Positions 1 through 7,307 of a stretch of 64,000 bases of DNA are shown here, in pieces. Below the pieces are notes generated by a model, which searched no databases, was not told the origin of the DNA, and saw only the letters and a program-made list of their open reading frames with translations. Both the position numbers and the translations under genes were made by a program. Where the stretch lies: the NCBI GenBank assembly GCA_900543415.1, contig UQRE01000006.1, positions 1 through 64,000 on the forward strand, in the 5' to 3' direction. The stretch comes from an uncultured Dorea sp. Its GTDB lineage: Bacteria > Bacillota > Clostridia > Lachnospirales > Lachnospiraceae. Every line of letters begins with the position of its first letter. Positions within the stretch are counted from its first letter, which is position 1.

Positions 1-31
1 AATGGTGTAATAGACAGTAATATTAAAAATT

Positions 32-55
32 CCCGACAGCCTAAAAACTGTCGGG
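32..55. terminator. hairpin, possible terminator of a gene left of the window
   Basis: An 8-bp perfect stem (CCCGACAG at 32-39 with CTGTCGGG at 48-55) encloses an 8-nt loop. On the minus strand it is followed by a T-rich run (AATTTTTAATA); on the plus strand the following bases are less T-rich. It may terminate transcription in either direction. No gene in the window ends next to it on the plus side, so its partner is presumably outside the window. Confidence 0.4.
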
Positions 56-234
56 GGTATTTGTGTTTTCGGGGGTTTTTAAAAAAACTCCCTTATCATG
101 GTATTATTAAGGTAAACAGGCGAAAAAGGTATAAAAAAGGGTGAAAAAGGTATGTTTTCACACTAAAAAACCTATTGAGCTACCTTTTTGCTGCATTAAA
201 AAAGGATTTTAATAGTATTTAAGTACATTTTAGG

Positions 235-377
235 AGTTAGCGTATAAGACGGTGTCTAAAAATGGGCATGCATAGGACCTACAATGGTAATACCGATTAT
301 TCTTCGGCATTATTCCATTCCCCACCTATGCTCGCGATTTAATAAATAGTCACTGTAGTGACCACTTATACGCTAAT
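235..377. repeat. 142-bp folded element bounded by 12-bp inverted repeats
   Basis: TTAGCGTATAAG (237-248) and CTTATACGCTAA (365-376) are perfect reverse complements. Nested inside are a second stem, GCATAGG (270-276) with CCTATGC (325-331); an AATGGTAAT/ATTATTCCATT imperfect stem; a CCGA/TCGG tip near 293-306; and a side hairpin GTCAC-TGTA-GTGAC (349-362). It could be a miniature non-autonomous mobile element or a structured RNA. No coding potential and no clear target-site duplication were seen. Confidence 0.55.
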
Positions 378-469
378 ATAGCGACTATGTGTAGGGAAAT
401 ACAGGGGCAAATAAGGGGCAAAACTATTTTTAACATATTATAATATAGTATAAACAATGACGAAAACAC

Positions 470-497
470 TTGAAATGTTGATACTATGTTGTATTAT
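470..497 (+). promoter_or_regulatory. candidate sigma-A promoter of a short unit
   Basis: TTGAAA (470-475) and TATTAT (492-497) are separated by 16 bp. Transcription would start near 504 and meet the strong terminator at 537-579, giving an RNA of about 75 nt with no open reading frame. This is prediction from sequence only. Confidence 0.4.
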
Positions 498-536
498 GAA
501 TGGCTAAAATTATCCCACCATCCGCAGTGTGAATGA

Positions 537-579
537 AGACATCAGATATCGCAATTTGTGATATTTGGTGTCTTTTTTT
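537..579 (+). terminator. rho-independent terminator upstream of the dehydrogenase gene
   Basis: A 14-bp stem with G-T wobbles (537-550 with 560-573) and a 9-nt loop is followed by a run of T (573-579). It isolates the downstream cluster from anything to the left, or ends a short RNA starting near 504. Confidence 0.75.
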
Positions 580-636
580 GAAAAAGACTTTGCAAATTGT
601 ACTTAAAAAAATACATGATATTTTTTTAACAAGTAG

Positions 637-665
637 TTGTTAAAAGGTTAACGATATGGTAATAT
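637..665 (+). promoter_or_regulatory. promoter overlapping Rex-type operator 1
   Basis: TTGTTA (637-642) lies 17 bp before TAATAT (660-665). The 18-bp sequence 637-654 reads TTGTTAA-AAGG-TTAACGA, one base away from the perfect palindrome TTGTTAA-N4-TTAACAA bound by the redox repressor Rex in clostridia. A repressor here would cover the -35 box and release when the NADH/NAD ratio rises. The motif is seen; Rex binding is inferred. Confidence 0.65.
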
Positions 666-676
666 ATACAAAATAC

Positions 677-694
677 TTGTTAAAAATATAACAA
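677..694 (+). promoter_or_regulatory. Rex-type operator 2
   Basis: TTGTTAA-AAAT-ATAACAA is again one base away from the clostridial Rex consensus. It lies just downstream of the likely transcription start and 40 bp from operator 1 (start to start, about four helical turns). It ends 5 bp before the ribosome binding site GGAGAG (699-704) of the gene that starts at 712. Confidence 0.65.
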
Positions 695-711
695 AAAAGG
701 AGAGAAAACAC

Positions 712-1659
712 ATGAGCAGCAAGATTACGATCATTGGAGCCGGAAGTGTAGGAGCAACGATTGCATACACATTATCCGGACAGGATATCGCATCAGAATT
801 AGTATTGATCGATATTAACAAAGAAAAGGTGAAAGGCGAGGTCATGGATATTGAACAGGGCACCTGTTTCAGAGATCCGATCTCTATCGTTGCAGGAGAC
901 TATGCGGACGCTAAAGATTCAGATATTGTTATCATTACTTCTGGAATTGCCCGCAAACCAGGACAGACTAGAATTGAATTGACACAGACAAATGTAAACA
1001 TCCTGAAAGAAATCACACCGGAGATCGTAAAAGCTGCACCGAATGCGCTTTACATCATTGTGAGCAATCCGGTTGACATCATGACTTATGTATTCACTAA
1101 GATTTCAGGTCTTCCGGAGAACCAGATCATCGGTTCGGGAACAATTTTAGACTCTGCAAGACTTCGTTGTGGACTTTCCGAGCACTTCCAGGTTGCACAG
1201 AGAAATATTCATGCATATGTATACGGAGAACATGGAGATACATCCTTTGTTCCGTGGTCTGCGGCACGTATCGCCGGTGTCAATGTAGACGATTATTATG
1301 AGATTGCAGAGAAATTCGGCAAGAAGATTGAGAGACTTGACAAAGAAGAAATGCTTACTTACGTTCAGAAGTCCGGCGGTCAGGTAATTGCCAATAAAGG
1401 AGCAACCTTCTATGCGGTAACACGTGGCGTATGTCGTCTGTGTGGCTTCCTGTTATCTGCATCTGAATCTGTAACAACCGTTTCTTCTATGATGCACGGA
1501 GAATATGGAATTGAAGATGTATGCTTAAGTACTCTTACTTTAGTAGGACCAAACGGAATTCAGGGCAAGCTTGAAATGAAGCTTACAGACGAAGAGGTTG
1601 AAAAATTAAAAGCAAGCGCAGATGCATTGAAAGCTGTGATTGCACAGATTGAGTTATAA
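712..1659 (+). CDS. NAD-dependent malate/L-lactate dehydrogenase family protein, malate-type specificity residue
   Basis: A cytoplasmic 2-hydroxyacid dehydrogenase of 315 residues, the usual length of the LDH/MDH superfamily. The N-terminal Rossmann motif GAGSVGA (9-15) is followed by D34, which selects NAD. The catalytic loop GEHGDTS (active His near 173) and the LDSAR motif are present. At the substrate-specificity position the protein has R81 (GIARKPGQTR), where lactate dehydrogenases have Gln and malate dehydrogenases have Arg. The rest of the sequence is LDH-like, which is why automatic annotation may say lactate dehydrogenase. The downstream fumarase and fumarate-reductase genes support oxaloacetate/malate as substrate. 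The start follows GGAGAG with 7-nt spacing. It is first in the cluster and carries the Rex-type promoter. Specificity remains inference. Confidence 0.8.
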   Translation: MSSKITIIGAGSVGATIAYTLSGQDIASELVLIDINKEKVKGEVMDIEQGTCFRDPISIVAGDYADAKDSDIVIITSGIARKPGQTRIELTQTNVNILKEITPEIVKAAPNALYIIVSNPVDIMTYVFTKISGLPENQIIGSGTILDSARLRCGLSEHFQVAQRNIHAYVYGEHGDTSFVPWSAARIAGVNVDDYYEIAEKFGKKIERLDKEEMLTYVQKSGGQVIANKGATFYAVTRGVCRLCGFLLSASESVTTVSSMMHGEYGIEDVCLSTLTLVGPNGIQGKLEMKLTDEEVEKLKASADALKAVIAQIEL

Positions 1660-1680
1660 AGAGAAAGGAACGAAAGGATT

Positions 1681-2496
1681 ATGAAATACAGCTATTATCC
1701 GGGGTGCACTTTGAAAACCAAGGCGGTAGAGCTGGATGTGTGTGCCAGAGCTTCGGCGGAAGCGTTGGGATTTGAACTGGAAGAAATTGAAGACTGGCAG
1801 TGCTGTGGCGGTGTATATCCACTTGGAACAGACGAAATCGCAACAAAACTTTCTTCTGTTCGTGCATTGAATGCAGCAAAAGAAAAAGGCCAGGAACTGG
1901 TTACCATTTGTTCTGCGTGTCATCATGTAATCAAAAGAGTCAATGATGATATGAAAAATGTAGAAGACATCCGCTTTAAAGCCAACAACTACATGAAGAA
2001 AGAATTAAAAGAGCCTTATGCCGGCGAAACAACAGTGCTTCATTATCTGGAAGTTTTAAGAGATAAGATTGGGTTTGACGAACTGAAAAAGAAAGTAGTA
2101 AATCCATTTACCGGAAAGAAAATAGGCGCTTATTACGGATGCCTTCTTCTTCGTCCAAGCAAAATGCTTCAGTTCGACGATCCGGAAAATCCGAAGATCA
2201 TGGAAGACTTTATCCGTGCGATCGGAGGAGAACCGGTAATCTATCCATATCGAAATGAATGTTGTGGTGGTTACATTTCTCTGAAAGAAAAAGAAATGTC
2301 CGAGAATATGTGTAAGAAGATTACAGACAGCGCAGAAGGATTTGGCGCAGATATGATGATTACTGCGTGTCCGCTGTGCATGTATAATCTGAATAAGAAT
2401 AAAGAAAAAGAAATTCCGGTTTATTATTTCACAGAACTTCTTGCAGAAGCTCTTGGTGTACATCCGGAATGTAAAGAAAAGGAGGTACAGGAGTAA
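1681..2496 (+). CDS. hdrB: heterodisulfide reductase subunit B-like protein (two CCG domains)
   Basis: Cytoplasmic catalytic-type subunit of 271 residues with two complete cysteine-rich CCG domains. The first has C9, C41-C42, C77 and C80; the second repeats the pattern with YYGC, NECCGG and ACPLC. In methanogen HdrB these ligate two non-cubane [4Fe-4S] clusters that split a disulfide. A cognate disulfide (coenzyme M/B) is not expected here, so the real acceptor is unknown; it may hand electrons to the fumarate-reductase-like pair further down. It starts 21 nt after the dehydrogenase and overlaps hdrC by one base (TAATG), so the products are likely made together. Confidence 0.88.
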   Translation: MKYSYYPGCTLKTKAVELDVCARASAEALGFELEEIEDWQCCGGVYPLGTDEIATKLSSVRALNAAKEKGQELVTICSACHHVIKRVNDDMKNVEDIRFKANNYMKKELKEPYAGETTVLHYLEVLRDKIGFDELKKKVVNPFTGKKIGAYYGCLLLRPSKMLQFDDPENPKIMEDFIRAIGGEPVIYPYRNECCGGYISLKEKEMSENMCKKITDSAEGFGADMMITACPLCMYNLNKNKEKEIPVYYFTELLAEALGVHPECKEKEVQE

Positions 2497-2885
2497 TGGG
2501 TTCTGAGAAAAAACAGGCAGAGATGATTAAAGAAATCAGTGGCGTGAATCCATTAAAATGTATGAAATGTGGAAAGTGTTCAGCCACATGCCCTTCTTTT
2601 AATGAAATGGATATTAAGCCCCATCAGTTTGTGTCTTATGTGATCAATGAAGATATTGAAAGTCTTGTAAAATCAAAATCGCTTTGGAAATGTCTTTCCT
2701 GCTTTGCATGCGTGGAGAGATGTCCGCGAGATGTGAAACCTGGAAAACTTATTGATGCTGCAAGACAGATCGTTGTTCGTGAAAAAGGACAGGATTATTT
2801 GAAAGCAGATGAGGTTCCGGAGCTTTTAGATCCGGAGCTCCCGCAACAGTTATTAGTCAGTGCATTCAGAAGATATAGGAGGTGA
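2496..2885 (+). CDS. hdrC: heterodisulfide reductase subunit C-like ferredoxin
   Basis: A 129-residue protein with two CxxCxxCxxxCP motifs (CMKCGKCSATCP and CLSCFACVERCP), predicted to hold two [4Fe-4S] clusters. In known Hdr complexes HdrC links the flavin of HdrA to HdrB. The start codon overlaps the hdrB stop, and hdrA follows after 5 nt. There is no membrane segment, so this is the soluble HdrABC type, not the membrane HdrDE type. The length is short compared with some archaeal HdrC proteins, which carry extra terminal segments. Confidence 0.88.
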   Translation: MGSEKKQAEMIKEISGVNPLKCMKCGKCSATCPSFNEMDIKPHQFVSYVINEDIESLVKSKSLWKCLSCFACVERCPRDVKPGKLIDAARQIVVREKGQDYLKADEVPELLDPELPQQLLVSAFRRYRR

Positions 2886-2890
2886 TCTAA

Positions 2891-4879
2891 GTGCAGAGGA
2901 TAGGAGTATTTGTCTGTCACTGCGGAAGTAATATCGCAGCGACAGTTGATGTGGCAAAAGTAGCCGAAATGGCTTTAAAGGAACCAGGAGTTGTCCATGC
3001 CGAAGATTACCAGTATATGTGTTCTGAGGCAGGTCAAGCGAAAATTGCAGAGGCGATCAAAGAAAAACATTTGACAGGGCTTGTTGTTTGTTCTTGTTCC
3101 CCTCGTATGCATGAAACAACATTCAGACAAGCGGCAGAACGTGCCGGCTTAAACCCATATATGGTTGAGATTGCCAATATCCGTGAGCATTGTTCTTGGA
3201 TTCATAAAGATATGGAAGAGGCAACCGAGAAGGCAGTAATCTTAATGAGAGCTGCGGTGGCAAAAGTAAATTTAGACGCACCGCTGAAGCCGGGCGAGAG
3301 CCGCGTGACAAAGAGAGCCCTTGTAATCGGTGGAGGTATCGCGGGTATCCAGACTGCTCTTGATATTGCAGATGCAGGATATGAGGTAGATATCGTAGAG
3401 AAAACACCGAGTATCGGCGGAAGAATGTCTCAGCTTGATAAGACGTTCCCTACTTTAGACTGTTCTGCTTGTATTCTGACACCGAAGATGGTAGAAGCGG
3501 CAGCCCATGATAAAATTAATATTTATACATACAGTGAAGTTGAGAAAGTCAGCGGATTCGTAGGAGATTTTACTGTTGAAATCCGTAAAAAAGCAAGACA
3601 CGTTGATATGGATAAATGTACCGGATGTGGACTTTGTCAGGAAAAATGTCCTTCTAAGAAGACGCCAAATGAATTTAACAGAGGATTAAATACAAGAAGC
3701 GCCATTTATACACCGTTTGCTCAGGCAATTCCGAATGTACCGGTTATCGACTGTGATAACTGTATTAAGTTTAAAACAGGTAAATGTGGAATCTGTGCGA
3801 AAGTATGTCAGGCAGGCGCTATTGATTACGAACAGCAGGATGAGATTGTAACAGAGAAGTACGGAGCTATTGTTGTGGCAACCGGATTTGATACGATCAA
3901 GCTTGATAAATATGATGAGTATGCTTACAACCAGAGCCCAGACGTAATCACTTCTTTGGAGCTTGAACGTGTAATGAATGCCGCAGGTCCGACACACGGA
4001 CATCTGGAACGCTTATCAGACGGAAAGGCGCCAAAAGAAATCGTATTTGTTCAGTGCGTAGGAAGCCGTTGTTCAGACGATCGCGGAAAACCGTATTGTT
4101 CAAAAATCTGCTGTATGTACACTGCAAAACATGCAATGTTGATCCGTGACAAATATCCGGATGTAAATGTGACCGTATTTTATATCGATGTCCGTACACC
4201 GGGTAAAAACTTTGACGAGTTCTATAGAAGAGCTGTAGAGCAGTATGGCGTGGATTATATCAAAGGACAGGTAGGAAAAGTGATTCCTCAACCGGATGGA
4301 AAGCTCCTTGTTCAGGCTTCTGATCTTCTTGACAACAAACAGATCTTGAAAGAAGCAGATATGGTTGTTCTTGCAACTGCCATTGAACCGAATCCAGATG
4401 TAAGAAAGATTGCTACTATGCTGACAGCAAGTATTGATACAAATAATTTCCTTACAGAAGCACATGCAAAGCTTCGTCCGGTAGAATCTCCAACCGCAGG
4501 TATTTTCCTGTCCGGGGTATGTCAGGGACCAAAGGATATTCCGGAGACAGTTGCGCAGGCAGGCGCAGCAGCAGTAAAGGCGATCGGACTTTTGGCAAAA
4601 GATAAGTTGATGACGAACCCATGTACAGCACATTCAGACGAACTTCTCTGTAACGGATGTTCTACTTGTGAAAATGTATGTCCATACGGTGCAATTACTT
4701 ATGAAAATAAAGAAGTAAACGATCATGGAATCCGTGAAGTACGACGGATCGCTGTTGTAAATAATGCACTGTGTCAGGGCTGTGGAGCATGTACAGTTGC
4801 TTGTCCGTCCGGAGCTATGGACTTACAGGGATTCTCCAATAGACAGATTATCGCGGAGGTAGATGCAATATGTCAGTAG
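2891..4879 (+). CDS. hdrA: heterodisulfide reductase subunit A-like flavoprotein (candidate bifurcating subunit)
   Basis: Full-length HdrA, 662 residues. Order of parts: an N-terminal cysteine-containing domain (CHCG, residues 9-12); a thioredoxin-reductase-like FAD domain with GGGIAG at 147-152; an inserted ferredoxin domain (C243, C246, C249, C253, then a second group near 293-312); and two C-terminal CxxCxxCxxxCP motifs near 585-640. In HdrABC-MvhADG and FlxABCD-HdrABC enzymes HdrA carries the FAD that splits electron pairs between ferredoxin and a higher-potential acceptor. The GTG start at 2891 follows GGAGGTGA. The last 10 nt overlap the next gene. Bifurcation is inferred from family and context. 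Confidence 0.9.
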   Translation: MQRIGVFVCHCGSNIAATVDVAKVAEMALKEPGVVHAEDYQYMCSEAGQAKIAEAIKEKHLTGLVVCSCSPRMHETTFRQAAERAGLNPYMVEIANIREHCSWIHKDMEEATEKAVILMRAAVAKVNLDAPLKPGESRVTKRALVIGGGIAGIQTALDIADAGYEVDIVEKTPSIGGRMSQLDKTFPTLDCSACILTPKMVEAAAHDKINIYTYSEVEKVSGFVGDFTVEIRKKARHVDMDKCTGCGLCQEKCPSKKTPNEFNRGLNTRSAIYTPFAQAIPNVPVIDCDNCIKFKTGKCGICAKVCQAGAIDYEQQDEIVTEKYGAIVVATGFDTIKLDKYDEYAYNQSPDVITSLELERVMNAAGPTHGHLERLSDGKAPKEIVFVQCVGSRCSDDRGKPYCSKICCMYTAKHAMLIRDKYPDVNVTVFYIDVRTPGKNFDEFYRRAVEQYGVDYIKGQVGKVIPQPDGKLLVQASDLLDNKQILKEADMVVLATAIEPNPDVRKIATMLTASIDTNNFLTEAHAKLRPVESPTAGIFLSGVCQGPKDIPETVAQAGAAAVKAIGLLAKDKLMTNPCTAHSDELLCNGCSTCENVCPYGAITYENKEVNDHGIREVRRIAVVNNALCQGCGACTVACPSGAMDLQGFSNRQIIAEVDAICQ

Positions 4880-5310
4880 AAAAGAATGAATTTAAGCCTA
4901 AGATTGTAGCGTTTTGCTGTAACTGGTGCAGTTACGCAGGAGCTGACCTTGCAGGAAGCAGTCGTCTGTCTTATCCGGCAGACGTTAAGATCATCCGTGT
5001 ACCATGTTCCTGTCGTGTCAATCCAATGTTTATCTTAAGAGCATTTGAAAAAGGTGCGGATGGAGTAATCTTATGTGGATGTCATCCGGGAGACTGCCAT
5101 TACAGCACCGGAAATTATTATGCAAGAAGACGTATGACTTTGTTGTTCTCCATGCTGGATTACATTGGTGTAGAGAATGGACGTACCAGAGTGGAATGGG
5201 TATCTGCCGCAGAGGGTGTGAAATTTTCTGATACAATGAATAGTTTTGTAGAGAAAATCTATTCCCTTGGCGAGAATGTAAGATTGGGGGATTTAAGATG
5301 CAAGCAATAA
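4870..5310 (+). CDS. mvhD: MvhD/FlxD-like [2Fe-2S] electron-transfer protein
   Basis: A 146-residue MvhD-family protein, the connector between an electron-input module and HdrA. Conserved cysteines occur as FCCNWCSYAG near the N-terminus, then PCSC and LCGCHPGDCH, as expected for the [2Fe-2S] site. It overlaps hdrA by 10 nt and the next gene by 13 nt, which argues for translational coupling. Hydrogenase subunits (MvhA, MvhG) are absent. The input module is instead the Flx-type set that follows, so FlxD would be the matching name in the sulfate-reducer nomenclature. Confidence 0.88.
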   Translation: MSVEKNEFKPKIVAFCCNWCSYAGADLAGSSRLSYPADVKIIRVPCSCRVNPMFILRAFEKGADGVILCGCHPGDCHYSTGNYYARRRMTLLFSMLDYIGVENGRTRVEWVSAAEGVKFSDTMNSFVEKIYSLGENVRLGDLRCKQ

Positions 5311-6272
5311 TTGATCGTGCAAAAGAATTATTGGCAGACGGAACCGTAGCCAGAGTTCTTGGCTGGAAGGCCGGAGACTTGCCTTATAATCCAGAACCGG
5401 CTTACTTTGAGACAGAAGAATCTTTGAAAGATTTTGTATATAACGGATTCTGTGGAGCAAATTTAAGTAAATATATGATCGACGCTTCCAAGCTGGAAGG
5501 AAAGACAATGGTCTTCTTAAAGCCATGTGATACATACAGTTTTAATCAGCTGATCAAAGAACATCGTGTTGATAGAGACAAAGCATATATTGTTGGCGTC
5601 GGCTGTAAAGGAAAGTTGGATATTGAAAAGATTCGCAGTATGGGAATCAAAGGAATCGAATATATTGAAGGTGCCGAGATCGAAGATGAGGCAGAGACTT
5701 TGAAAATCCAGACAATTTACGGCGAGAAAACTTGTGATTACAACGATGCCATGCTGGAGAGATGCCATGTATGTAAAGGCAAAGAACACATGGTATACGA
5801 CGAGCTGATCGGTGAATCAAAAGATACAACGGACGCAGATCGTTTTGAAGAAGTGGCGAAGATTGAAGCAATGAGTCCGGAAGAAAAATTTGCATTTTTC
5901 CAGAAAGAACTGAGTAAATGTATCCGCTGTAATGCCTGCAGAAATGTGTGTCCGGCATGCAGCTGCAGAAAATGTGTATTTGACAGTAACAAATTCGACA
6001 GCTCTCAGAAAGCAAATGCAGATTCTTTTGAAGAGAAGATGTTCCATATTATCCGTGCATTCCACGTAGCAGGAAGATGTACAGACTGTGGCGAATGCAG
6101 CCGCGTATGTCCGCAGGGAATTCCGCTCCATTTATTCAACCGGAAGTTTATCAAAGATATTGATGAATTGTACGGAGAATTTCAGGCAGGAGCTGACACA
6201 GATTCAAAAGCACCGCTCACCAACTATACGTTTGATGACGCGGAACCAAGTATTGTAGGAAAGAGGGGATAA
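5298..6272 (+). CDS. flxC: FlxC-like iron-sulfur protein with extra cysteines
   Basis: A 324-residue protein. Its N-terminal two thirds resemble the FrhB/FdhB coenzyme-F420 hydrogenase beta fold (LKPCDTYS, GVGCKGK, CHVCKGK), followed by ferredoxin motifs. The first has C208, C211, C214 and C218, with three additional cysteines (C221, C223, C226) close behind; the second has C261, C264, C267 and C271. In Flx-Hdr complexes this subunit relays electrons between the NADH-oxidising FlxA/FlxB side and MvhD/HdrA. The start overlaps the mvhD-like gene and flxB follows after 3 nt. The family assignment is good; the exact correspondence to FlxC rather than a generic dicluster protein is inference from gene order. 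Confidence 0.75.
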   Translation: MQAIIDRAKELLADGTVARVLGWKAGDLPYNPEPAYFETEESLKDFVYNGFCGANLSKYMIDASKLEGKTMVFLKPCDTYSFNQLIKEHRVDRDKAYIVGVGCKGKLDIEKIRSMGIKGIEYIEGAEIEDEAETLKIQTIYGEKTCDYNDAMLERCHVCKGKEHMVYDELIGESKDTTDADRFEEVAKIEAMSPEEKFAFFQKELSKCIRCNACRNVCPACSCRKCVFDSNKFDSSQKANADSFEEKMFHIIRAFHVAGRCTDCGECSRVCPQGIPLHLFNRKFIKDIDELYGEFQAGADTDSKAPLTNYTFDDAEPSIVGKRG

Positions 6273-6275
6273 TGT

Positions 6276-7307
6276 ATGTATAAGATAGCAAAAGACAATC
6301 TGGCCGCATTATTCCAGTTGATCGCGGACAATCAGGAATTATATCTTCCGGTAAAGAATGCCGGACAGACCAACTATGCTGCATGGACAAAAGAAGCAGA
6401 AGTTGATCTTGACACATTAAAGACCGTGAAATCTGCGAAAGATGCATTTTTCCCACAGAGCGAGAATCTCTATACGGTTAGAAAAGAAAACAAGAAATTA
6501 AAAATAGAACCGGAAAAATTAAAAGAACAGAATTTTGTTGTATTTGGCATGAAGGCATGTGACGTTAAGGGAGTTGAAGTGCTTGATAAAGTATTTCTCT
6601 CCGATCCGGTTGACAGCTTCTATGCAGCAAGACGTGAGCATGGAACAATCGTTGCTATGGCATGCCACGAGCCGGAAGAAACGTGTTTCTGTAAAGTGTT
6701 CGGCATTGATGCAGCTGCTCCGGCGGCGGATGTTGCAACGTGGATGATCGGCGAAGATCTCTACTGGAAAGCTTTGACAGAAAAAGGAGAAAAGCTGACA
6801 GAAACAGTGAAAGAACTTCTTGGTGAAGCAGATGAACAGCCGGTAGAAGCTGAAAAAGAAGCAATACATAAGATTGTAGAGAAACTTCCATATATGAATC
6901 TTTCTCTGGAGGGATGGGGAGGAGATGCACTCTCTGAAAAATTTGATTCTCCAATCTGGGAAGAATTGTATAAGCCATGCCTGAAATGCGGAACTTGTAC
7001 GTTCGTATGTCCGACCTGTCAGTGTTATGACATTAAGGATTACGATACCGGTCACGGTGTATCCCGTTACCGCTGCTGGGATTCCTGCATGTATTCTGAT
7101 TTTACAATGATGGCGCACGGAAATAACCGTACGAGTCAGATGCAGAGATTCCGTCAGAGATTTATGCACAAATTGGTTTATTATCCGGCAAATAACGACG
7201 GTATGTATTCTTGTGTAGGATGCGGACGCTGTGTGGAGAAATGTCCGTCAGCGCTTAATATCGTCAAAGTAATAAAAGCATTTGAAAAGCAGGGAGGAAA
7301 CGACTAA
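6276..7307 (+). CDS. flxB: FlxB/HyhB/AsrA-like 4Fe-4S dicluster protein
   Basis: A 343-residue protein of the AsrA/HyhB type. The N-terminal part contains MKACDVKG and CHEPEETCFC segments. Two ferredoxin motifs follow, near residue 235 (CLKCGTCTFVCPTCQC) and near 312 (CVGCGRCVEKCPSALN). These proteins always pair with the flavin/NAD(P)-binding partner encoded next, with which the stop and start overlap by one base. The start at 6276 is preferred over the ATG at 6272, which runs into a stop after three codons. Role: electron transfer from the NADH dehydrogenase subunit to the Hdr part. Confidence 0.8.
   Translation: MYKIAKDNLAALFQLIADNQELYLPVKNAGQTNYAAWTKEAEVDLDTLKTVKSAKDAFFPQSENLYTVRKENKKLKIEPEKLKEQNFVVFGMKACDVKGVEVLDKVFLSDPVDSFYAARREHGTIVAMACHEPEETCFCKVFGIDAAAPAADVATWMIGEDLYWKALTEKGEKLTETVKELLGEADEQPVEAEKEAIHKIVEKLPYMNLSLEGWGGDALSEKFDSPIWEELYKPCLKCGTCTFVCPTCQCYDIKDYDTGHGVSRYRCWDSCMYSDFTMMAHGNNRTSQMQRFRQRFMHKLVYYPANNDGMYSCVGCGRCVEKCPSALNIVKVIKAFEKQGGND

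Larger units (their letters stand above)
56..536. other. gene-free AT-rich region with hairpins and short repeats
   Basis: No credible reading frame was found here. The stretch contains a G-rich/C-rich hairpin (71-79 with 84-92), two direct copies of GAAAAAGGTAT (122-132 and 143-153), the inverted-repeat element at 235-376, the repeated phrase GGGGCAAA near 404-422, and a TATAAT hexamer at 439-444 without a good -35 box. The mixture resembles a decayed insertion or integration scar, but no recombinase gene remains. Confidence 0.4.

Noticed and set aside
385..440. Short frame with a GQIRGK phrase, reminiscent of a recombinase tail or attachment-site sequence
   Set aside because: Only about 19 codons, no ribosome site and no catalytic motif; noted as part of the gene-free region instead.
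624..643. Palindrome TTAACAA-GTAG-TTGTTAA as a third operator
   Set aside because: It is formed by the left-hand AT-rich flank meeting operator 1. The half-sites are in the opposite order to the Rex consensus.
5298..7307. Genes called sulfite reductase subunits AsrA/AsrB
   Set aside because: The catalytic AsrC siroheme subunit is absent and the pair is embedded in an Hdr/Frd cluster, so Flx-type electron transfer is the better reading.
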